A DNA stretch of 11,759 nt from assembly GCA_002690445.1 (NCBI GenBank), contig NZER01000014.1, forward strand, positions 1 to 11,759, written 5' to 3'. Position 1 is the stretch's first letter. Each line of letters begins with the position of its first letter. Below are positions 7,409-11,759 of this stretch, piece by piece. The notes below the pieces were generated by a model. It searched no databases, had not been told where the DNA came from, and saw only the letters and a list, made by a program, of their open reading frames with translations. Both the position numbers and the translations under genes were made by a program. The stretch comes from Candidatus Pacearchaeota archaeon. GTDB taxonomy: Archaea; Nanoarchaeota; Nanoarchaeia; Pacearchaeales; GW2011-AR1.

Positions 7409-7921
7409 ACTCACTGCAAACTTGGAAGCCCGAATAGTAATGTCCTCTTGGACTGGCTGCATTTCTTTTGGAATTTCCAACACGTCCTGCTTTGGCTTTG
7501 TTTCTCTCGCTCTGGGTATGGATACCTCTAATGGTTGTGGTTTTTCTGTTGGCTCGGCCAGCACTCCCCTGATCGGCAGCTCATCCTTTCTCTGGCGCGG
7601 GGCTGTTCGCTTACTAGGATGTGGCTCCTTCTTTTCCTCAAGGCGTCTGTCCGCTGCAAACATCCTGCGTAGGTGTTCCTCAACAATCTTTTGTTTGTTG
7701 TATTCAGCTATGACCCTTGGTGAAGACGGATTTATGTCGGGTTTAACCGGGTTCAACAAGCGATCCAGATTTTCTCCCTCTATCTGCCTCTTAACCTCAA
7801 CCCCCGGCCCCAAAAACCCTTCACTCAGCTTTTCCAACAATCCAAACGCTGGTGTTTTGAATCTTAATTGGCCCGTATTACTGACATAGGGGCGACCACG
7901 AGAATGATAAGGATCAGCCAT
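7397..7921 (-). CDS. Charged, lysine/glutamate/proline-rich hypothetical protein
   Basis: 174 residues, not recognised. The ATG is preceded by TGAGGAAATAGAAA, giving a reasonable ribosome-binding site. Its composition differs from its neighbours: less proline, many Lys, Arg and Glu residues. Residues about 22-58 (FKTPAFGLLEKLSEGFLGPG onward to NLDRLLN) and 68-98 (EYNKQKIVEEHLRRMF and on) look helical; the second half (about 98-174), with repeated KP, EP and IP words, looks extended or disordered. The C-terminus SDKK resembles the portal end EDKK because both lie in the duplicated 27-bp junction. An assembly or scaffold-like role would fit the charged helical make-up and location, but no sequence motif supports it. 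The stop overlaps the next start (TAATG). Confidence 0.75.
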   Translation of the reverse strand: MADPYHSRGRPYVSNTGQLRFKTPAFGLLEKLSEGFLGPGVEVKRQIEGENLDRLLNPVKPDINPSSPRVIAEYNKQKIVEEHLRRMFAADRRLEEKKEPHPSKRTAPRQRKDELPIRGVLAEPTEKPQPLEVSIPRARETKPKQDVLEIPKEMQPVQEDITIRASKFAVSDKK

Positions 7922-7967
7922 TTTCTATTTCCTCATTCAATTATCGTGGGCAACCGGGCACTGCCTA

Positions 7968-8540
7968 TCACCTGCGCGGAGTGTAGCGAGTTGGTGGTGG
8001 GCCAAGGGGGGGTGGACCGCCGGGAGGAAGCCCCTGTAGCATTCGTTCATTTTGCCTTCTATATTCGTTTTGCAGCTGGCTCTCCTGCGTCGTTAGGCGG
8101 TGCTGGGGTTGCTGGAGTGTATTCATGATCGTCGATGATTGCGTGTGTGGATATGGGGAACTGACCCGGGGGAGGCCGTGCGGCTGACCGCCCGGTGGCA
8201 ACGCATATTGCATATTGCCCTGCACGTCAGCGAGAAGACGCTGCTCCTCTTGCTCAGGCGTGAATGGGGAAACGTAGTCAAAATTACTGGATGGTGGTTG
8301 GCCACCGACGAGGTGCCGACCTATGTTTTGGAGAGTCTGGTTTACCGCAGCGGGTATGCCCGGGTGAGGAGGAGAACTCGCGGCGGTGCCTTGTCGGACG
8401 CCCCGGTCATATGGAGGTGGTGGCAATGGTGACGGTCTGTCAAATCTGCTTGGCGGCGGAGAGAACCCGTGGCTCTCAAATTCCCCCGGGGGAGGAGGTG
8501 GTAATCGCCGTGGTGTTTGTCCTATTGGAAACTGTGACAT
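7968..8540 (-). CDS. Proline-rich hypothetical protein (MSQFPIG start)
   Basis: 190 residues, not recognised. The ATG lies 31 bases after the previous stop, within a leader copied from the 9108 gene start. Proline runs sit at 14-18 (PPPPP), 38-43 and near the C-terminus (LPPGGPPPLGPPP, 171-183). Two Gln/Glu-rich segments are likely helical: about 93-112 (TPEQEEQRLLADVQ) and about 140-170 (QESQLQNEYRRQNERML). QESQL also occurs in the 7397-6957 product, which is too short to prove ancestry. The layout of proline-rich stretches flanking a Gln-rich helix is shared by several genes in this cluster. No membrane, signal or catalytic features are visible. The stop is followed by a 46-base gap, the longest between genes in the cluster. 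Confidence 0.7.
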   Translation of the reverse strand: MSQFPIGQTPRRLPPPPPGEFESHGFSPPPSRFDRPSPLPPPPYDRGVRQGTAASSPPHPGIPAAVNQTLQNIGRHLVGGQPPSSNFDYVSPFTPEQEEQRLLADVQGNMQYALPPGGQPHGLPRVSSPYPHTQSSTIMNTLQQPQHRLTTQESQLQNEYRRQNERMLQGLPPGGPPPLGPPPTRYTPRR

Positions 8541-8557
8541 TATTCGCTTCCCTTCTT
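8524..8557. repeat. 34-bp start-module repeat, copy 2
   Basis: Same 34 bases as 9092-9125 with one mismatch. Here the part that encodes the KKGSE C-terminus in copy 1 is intergenic leader, so this copy looks like the transplanted one: it carries a former gene end as non-coding sequence before the 8540 start. Confidence 0.9.
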
Positions 8558-8571
8558 AGTACGATGTTCCT

Positions 8572-9108
8572 CTAGTATTGCGGTCCTTCAACATACCCAC
8601 CCGGTGGCGGTGGCTCCCAAGGGCGTTCGTTCAATAACCTATCCAGATAAGCCGGATCGAAAGGCTGCGTGACGGGAGACGGACGCCGAGGGGTATGCGC
8701 TGATTGATCAGAACCCAGCACGTGCGGCAGCCCTTCGACCGGAAGGTTTATTGGTGCCACTGGCGGAAGTGGTTCTTGGTAATTAAAGGGAGGGGGCTGT
8801 GGAGGCATCCGTGGAGGAGTAGCAGGCGGCAGGGGCGGCAGGGGTGGCGAGAATGGCGAAGGGGAGGGATACCTTGATACTTGGGCCGGGTTGGGTAACC
8901 CGCCTGCTTGTTGTCGCTCCTGTACAATCTGACTAGTCGTTATCTCATGCTGGGGGATATTGCGCGGAGGCCCGTAGGGACCCGTAGGTAAGTCGTTCGG
9001 AGGCGGAGGCAGAAAAGTGGCTGATCCAGTCCCGGCTGGAAAGCTGAAAAATGGAGCAGCAGGTGGTACTGGAGTCGGTTGTCGTGGCCCCATTGGAAAC
9101 TGTGGCAT
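8572..9108 (-). CDS. Proline-rich hypothetical protein (MPQFPMG start)
   Basis: 178 residues, not recognised. Its ATG overlaps the preceding stop (TAATG) after GGGAAGCGAA. Proline is extremely frequent, densest at about 81-107 (for example PPLPPLPPATPPRMPPQPPP), with further runs at 34-37 and 166-169. One short stretch near 54-68 and LDRLLN (155-160) could be helical; LDRLLN also occurs in the 7921-7397 product with different codons. The protein is almost certainly disordered. The N-terminus (MPQFPMG) and the DNA around it are nearly identical to those of the next gene (MSQFPIG), while the rest of the two proteins does not align, so only the start module seems duplicated. Function unknown. 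Confidence 0.7.
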   Translation of the reverse strand: MPQFPMGPRQPTPVPPAAPFFSFPAGTGSATFLPPPPNDLPTGPYGPPRNIPQHEITTSQIVQERQQAGGLPNPAQVSRYPSPSPFSPPLPPLPPATPPRMPPQPPPFNYQEPLPPVAPINLPVEGLPHVLGSDQSAHTPRRPSPVTQPFDPAYLDRLLNERPWEPPPPGGYVEGPQY

Positions 9109-9125
9109 TATTCGCTTCCCTTCTT
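9092..9125. repeat. 34-bp start-module repeat, copy 1
   Basis: Matches 8524-8557 at 33 of 34 bases, the difference being g at 9105 against a at 8537. It covers the last codons of the 9683-9108 gene (KKGSE and stop) and the first codons of the 9108 gene. Confidence 0.95.
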
Positions 9126-9683
9126 GCCGTGTTTGGCAACGACTCGCTCTTGGACTTCCTTGATAGCCTTGGGATCCTTCTTAACCTTCTCACGAGTCTT
9201 GGGTTCCGTCGCTAATATCCCTCTAACATACCCGTCACGTATGTCATCAGCCAAGGCTATTCTCTGGGGCTTCTGTGCTGGGGACTGATAATTCACTGAT
9301 CCTGTGCTTGAGAGGCCCTTGGCCTTGCAGGCTGCAATTACGTCGTCTCGGCCCGATACCCATGCCATGTGGTCGTTTGGCTTGCCTAGACCGCCCTTGT
9401 AGACCTTTCCCTGAGTAGAAATACCGGCTTTCTTTGCTATGGCGTGGACATCCTTGGCGTTGTTTGACCACATCTTGTCAGCCCAGTGGTGAGATCCCTC
9501 TAAAAAGGCCCTGTCCGTACCTAGTGCGCCCGGTGGACGGCGTTGAGCCAGCATTGCAGCGAAGCCAGAGTTGTTGCCCTCCTCGATCAGGTGATCAAAG
9601 AACTCAACACAGCCCAGCCGCTCGCATTCGGCACGGTGTCTGTCTAGGTGTGGATCTGGAATTGTTCTTTCTCCTATGTCCAA
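9108..9683 (-). CDS. Hypothetical protein with a globular-looking core (alternative start at 9662)
   Basis: Unlike its neighbours this has normal composition and looks folded: 191 residues from a TTG at 9683, or 184 from an ATT at 9662. The TTG has only a modest AGGA 6 bases upstream and overlaps the preceding gene by 10 bases. The ATT has an exact AGGAG at ideal spacing and gives an N-terminus PDPHLDRH like neighbouring MPDP starts, so I favour ATT but give the longer frame. Visible features, numbered from TTG: Cys20 and Cys25, RRPPGALGTDRAFLEGS (48-64), HH at 65-66, and VYKGGLGKPNDHMAWVSGRDD (95-114, with a second part around VIAACKAKGL). A Lys-rich tail follows. No known fold or catalytic motif is assigned. 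The TAA stop overlaps the next ATG by one base. Confidence 0.75.
   Translation of the reverse strand: MDIGERTIPDPHLDRHRAECERLGCVEFFDHLIEEGNNSGFAAMLAQRRPPGALGTDRAFLEGSHHWADKMWSNNAKDVHAIAKKAGISTQGKVYKGGLGKPNDHMAWVSGRDDVIAACKAKGLSSTGSVNYQSPAQKPQRIALADDIRDGYVRGILATEPKTREKVKKDPKAIKEVQERVVAKHGKKGSE
9657..9675 (-). promoter_or_regulatory. Ribosome-binding site, leader repeat copy 2, with probable ATT start
   Basis: On the coding strand this reads AGGAGAAAGAACAATTCCA. It matches 10253-10271 at 17 of 19 positions, with the same 8-base spacing, but ATT (9662-9660) replaces ATG. The codons after ATT spell PDPH, paralleling the MPDPR starts at 10788 and 7397. The TAG stop of the upstream gene (9676-9674) overlaps AGGAG (9675-9671). 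Confidence 0.6.
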
Positions 9684-10258
9684 GGCTTATCCTGCCAAAT
9701 GCGAGTTTCTGGTGGCATCAGCCCCCGATAAAGATTCCTTTCAAGAGGATTTGGAGGGGGTAACGGCATTTGCGGCAGCGAACCCGGCGTGGGAGGATTG
9801 CTCCACCAGTTACCCGGAAGGTTCTGATTACCCGGAAACGGGTTTGTCACTTCCCCATATTGGGTAGGCGTCCAATCCTCGGGTGCCATTCGATCGGCCA
9901 TATTTTGCTCCCAATCTTCATGCATCTCCCTCTGAGTTGGCGTCTCAAACTCAGGAAATCTGCGCCCCTCCTCATCCTGCAAAATTCTTGGGGGCGGCAG
10001 CGGCATCCGTGGAAGATTCTGAAAATTCTTATTCTGTCGAATCAACTCTTCTGAACTAGGTGGCGAAGGTTGCGGAGGAAGCGGATTAGGCCCGGTTGTA
10101 ACGCCGGGATTTTGTTCCTTCATATAATGATCCATCCACTCCCGGTTTTTTCTAAGGTTTTCTTGCTCGCTGGTGCGTTCTGGAAGATTCGCCGGTGGCA
10201 GAAGTCTGCCGCTGCTTGGATCCTGCTGCGGACGCGATACTTGATCTCCATATGGCAT
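9674..10258 (-). CDS. Proline-rich hypothetical protein with internal LPxMPLPPP repeat
   Basis: 194 residues, not recognised. The ATG at 10258 is preceded by a strong AGGAG (10267-10271) at 8-base spacing, in the 17-base gap after the previous stop. Proline stretches alternate with charged segments likely to be helical (about 29-50 and 93-125). Two nearly identical words, LPRMPLPPP at 82-90 and LPQMPLPPP at 161-169, indicate internal duplication. The protein is rich in Trp (WWSNPP near 151) and acidic residues. No enzyme motif, membrane span or signal sequence is visible. The protein is likely largely disordered. Polyproline words could bind partner domains or act as spacers, but nothing here proves it. 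Its TAG stop lies within the AGGAG region of the next gene. Confidence 0.75.
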   Translation of the reverse strand: MPYGDQVSRPQQDPSSGRLLPPANLPERTSEQENLRKNREWMDHYMKEQNPGVTTGPNPLPPQPSPPSSEELIRQNKNFQNLPRMPLPPPRILQDEEGRRFPEFETPTQREMHEDWEQNMADRMAPEDWTPTQYGEVTNPFPGNQNLPGNWWSNPPTPGSLPQMPLPPPNPLERNLYRGLMPPETRIWQDKPWT

Positions 10259-10271
10259 TATTCTTTCTCCT
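10253..10271 (-). promoter_or_regulatory. Ribosome-binding site and start, leader repeat copy 1
   Basis: On the coding strand this reads AGGAGAAAGAATAATGCCA: a strong Shine-Dalgarno sequence 8 bases before ATG. Seventeen of its 19 bases match 9657-9675, where the base equivalent to the G of ATG is T. Confidence 0.85.
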
Positions 10272-10275
10272 GTTC

Positions 10276-10788
10276 TTATCCCGGAACTAACGGTCTGCCG
10301 TCGGGGCCGAACGGCAACTCACCGGGACGCAACGGACGAGGTGGAACTACCCCCGGCACACCGGGCTTAAACGCTGGCCAAGGGCCGGGTGCTGGCCCGG
10401 GGCCTTGCCACTCTGGACGCTGAGGGAATGGCGTCGTGCCGGGGCCGGGTGCACTATAAATGCGATGCTCTCTCAGGTTCGGCCAGAAATCAAGGGCTTG
10501 CTGTGACCAAGGCCCGGTCTTGTCCTGAAATCTCGGAAACGTTTTACGCTCCTCCGCTTGTTCTTGGGGCCGGTTTTGCTCATGGCCGAGAGCACGGGCC
10601 TCGCTCCGCTGGTCGCGGATACGTTGCCTATTAACCTCCCGCTGCCCTCGTATCATGCCCTCAAAATCACCGACACCAAACAGTGGCATACCGCCACCCA
10701 GCAGTCCACCCATCATTGGTGCAGTGGGAGTTTGAATATGCCCACCACCCTCCAACTTCCGCATTTCCTTAGTGCGTGGATCTGGCAT
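10276..10788 (-). CDS. Proline/glycine-rich hypothetical protein, first gene after the portal
   Basis: 170 residues, not recognised. It starts MPDPR at an ATG overlapping the portal stop by one base (TAATG), preceded by AGGAT. Three parts are visible: a Gly/Met-rich N-terminus (about 13-40, with GGLLGGGMPLFG), a strongly charged Arg/Gln/Glu segment likely to be helical (about 46-85), and a Pro/Gly-rich tail (about 112-170) with PGPGTTP and QGPGPAPGPWPAF. The tail looks disordered. There are no membrane segments, signal peptide or catalytic motif. Lying between portal and adaptor genes, it is probably co-expressed with virion proteins and could be a minor virion or assembly protein; that is inference. 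The start region is repeated exactly at 7382-7408. Confidence 0.75.
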   Translation of the reverse strand: MPDPRTKEMRKLEGGGHIQTPTAPMMGGLLGGGMPLFGVGDFEGMIRGQREVNRQRIRDQRSEARALGHEQNRPQEQAEERKTFPRFQDKTGPWSQQALDFWPNLREHRIYSAPGPGTTPFPQRPEWQGPGPAPGPWPAFKPGVPGVVPPRPLRPGELPFGPDGRPLVPG

Positions 10789-10799
10789 TATTTCTTATC
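10773..10799. repeat. 27-bp gene-junction repeat, copy 1
   Basis: Exactly identical over 27 bases to 7382-7408. It covers the last codons of the portal gene (encoding DKK and stop) and the first codons of the next gene (MPDPR). Identity stops at the flanking base on both sides. Confidence 0.95.
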
Positions 10800-11759
10800 C
10801 TCTGTGCTTTTCTCGCGCATGAACTTCATCTCAAGCTGATGCTTCTCGTCGGCCTGCTTGATCTCTTGGTCGTGCTTCTCCTTGTCCTGCTGGACCTCCT
10901 GCTGGTGGGCTGCGGAGTCTGATTGCAGGTCTGACTGACGCATCTGAGATTCAGATTGCTTCATCTGCATATCCATCTGCTTCTCCTGCATGTCCATCTG
11001 CTTGAGCTGCATGTCCATCTGCATTTCCTGCTGCTTCATCTGGGCCTCGATCTGCTCGGGGGAGGGGCCTTGTGGCTGCGGGGGAGGTGGCGGAGGCTGT
11101 ACCTTGTACCGGGACGGGTCAAGATCATTGGCCTTCGACCAGTCCTCGATCAGGGCGTTGTATGGCTCCATCATACCCTGCATGGCAAACTGCTGAAGCG
11201 TCGGCATGGCGATCTGGGCGAACTCGTTAAGCTGGCGAACCTTGTTCACCTTGTTGGGCTTCCGGGCCGTGCCCGCTTCCACCCGGTAATCAAAGTCCCG
11301 GATCGTGTTCTCAAAGTCCTGAGTCCTGATCTGCATGTCCCAAATGTGGGCACCCATCTTCCCAAGAACAGGCTTTATCTCCTCGCCGGACAATATCCAC
11401 TCGGCTGCCTCGATCTCCTTCATGGCACATTGACTCAGCCAGTCCTCTACACGGCTCGACATCTCATCAGGACGCACGCTGACGTTGTTACTGCGTACTT
11501 CGGCCTCTGTGGCACTCCGCATCTGTGTAGGCCCTGAGAGGCCGAATACAAGCTCTGTGAGGCCGGTACGCTTGTCTATCATGTCCAGCACCTGCCGGAC
11601 CATGTTCCAGATTTCCACGTTGAAGTTGGGGGCATCAAGGAAGGACACCACATCCTTCACGCTGCGGCCAAATATCTCACTGATCTCAATGTGAGTGTAA
11701 GGACCAAGGCCACTCTTGATCTGGTCTTGGATCTCTGCACCAGCCGCCTTGGCTATCGC
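10788..11759 (-). CDS. Phage portal protein, C-terminal part (5' end outside window)
   Basis: The frame is open to the right edge, so 323 C-terminal residues are seen; a GTG at 11660 is internal, because 33 more in-frame codons precede it. Portal proteins form a dodecameric ring at one capsid vertex through which DNA is packaged and ejected. Residues about 66-190 show the usual late-portal pattern: a region with RSATEAEVR at 81-89, a long helix (SSRVEDWLSQ onward), a YRVEAGTARK segment at 158-167 and an amphipathic stretch of NKVRQLNEFAQIAMP type. Then come PPPPPP at 222-227 and a long Gln/Met/Lys coiled coil (about 235-320) with three near-identical heptads of KQMDMQ type. A C-terminal helical barrel is known in P22-type portals; equating this coiled coil with it is inference. 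The TAA stop shares one base with the next ATG (TAATG). Confidence 0.8.
   Translation of the reverse strand, partial: AIAKAAGAEIQDQIKSGLGPYTHIEISEIFGRSVKDVVSFLDAPNFNVEIWNMVRQVLDMIDKRTGLTELVFGLSGPTQMRSATEAEVRSNNVSVRPDEMSSRVEDWLSQCAMKEIEAAEWILSGEEIKPVLGKMGAHIWDMQIRTQDFENTIRDFDYRVEAGTARKPNKVNKVRQLNEFAQIAMPTLQQFAMQGMMEPYNALIEDWSKANDLDPSRYKVQPPPPPPQPQGPSPEQIEAQMKQQEMQMDMQLKQMDMQEKQMDMQMKQSESQMRQSDLQSDSAAHQQEVQQDKEKHDQEIKQADEKHQLEMKFMREKSTEDKK
10966..11028 (-). repeat. Three 21-bp tandem repeats in the portal coiled coil
   Basis: Three consecutive 21-base units start at 10966, 10987 and 11008, each containing tgcatNtccatctgc on the plus strand. On the coding strand each unit encodes one coiled-coil heptad built around KQMDMQ. 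The units are nearly identical at DNA level, so the expansion looks recent and probably arose by slippage or unequal recombination. Flanking heptads (MKQSESQ, MRQSDLQ) look like more diverged copies. Confidence 0.85.

Noticed and set aside
7922..7967. Promoter or terminator in the 46-base gap, the longest between genes in the cluster
   Set aside because: I see no convincing -35/-10 pair and no hairpin with a T run; the only clear signal is the ribosome-binding site of the 7921 gene.
8123..8305. Small minus-strand frame inside the 8540-7968 gene
   Set aside because: It overlaps a better supported gene in another frame and has no ribosome-binding site.
10956..11537. Plus-strand frame of 193 codons with Leu/His-rich N-terminus
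   Set aside because: The Leu/His pattern is just the reverse complement of the Met/Gln/Lys heptads of the portal coiled coil.

Overview
The window looks like part of the structural (late) gene block of a short-tailed, podovirus-like double-stranded DNA bacteriophage, either a virus or a prophage. All convincing genes lie on the minus strand and read from the right edge (11759) to the left edge (1). They are packed with one-base stop/start overlaps or gaps of about 10 to 50 bases. I see no tRNA, integrase, insertion sequence, CRISPR array, promoter or terminator, and no gene-free stretch over 100 bases. The host cannot be told from the sequence. No database search was possible, so family names rest on protein architecture and recalled family patterns.

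In transcription order: (1) 11759-10788, the C-terminal 323 residues of the portal protein, ending in a hexaproline linker and a Met/Gln-rich heptad-repeat coiled coil. (2) 10788-6098, nine small genes. Seven encode proline-rich or charged low-complexity proteins (10788-10276, 10258-9674, 9108-8572, 8540-7968, 7921-7397, 7397-6957, 6655-6098). Two are more globular (9683-9108 and 6947-6666). (3) 6087-4894, the head-to-tail adaptor. (4) 4894-2348, the large tail nozzle/hub protein. (5) 2348-1356, a tail-collar/fibre-type protein. (6) 1345-266 and 253-1, two unrecognised proteins; the last runs off the left edge.

Portal, adaptor, nozzle and collar/fibre proteins would form the DNA channel and the short tail with its receptor-binding part. 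The unusual part is group 2. In many short-tailed phages the scaffold and major capsid protein genes lie between portal and adaptor, but here about 4.7 kb of small, mostly disordered proline-rich genes sits there. Their gene junctions are copied around: a 27-bp exact repeat covers the stop/start junctions at 10788 and 7397, a 34-bp repeat with one mismatch covers the starts at 9108 and 8540, and a 19-bp repeat covers the ribosome-binding sites at 10258 and about 9662. In the last case the copy seems to have changed ATG to ATT. This points to a cluster built by duplication and reshuffling of start modules in front of fast-diverging, disordered proteins.

Short in-frame tandem repeats (12, 15 or 21 bp) occur in four genes, suggesting replication slippage as a second source of low complexity.
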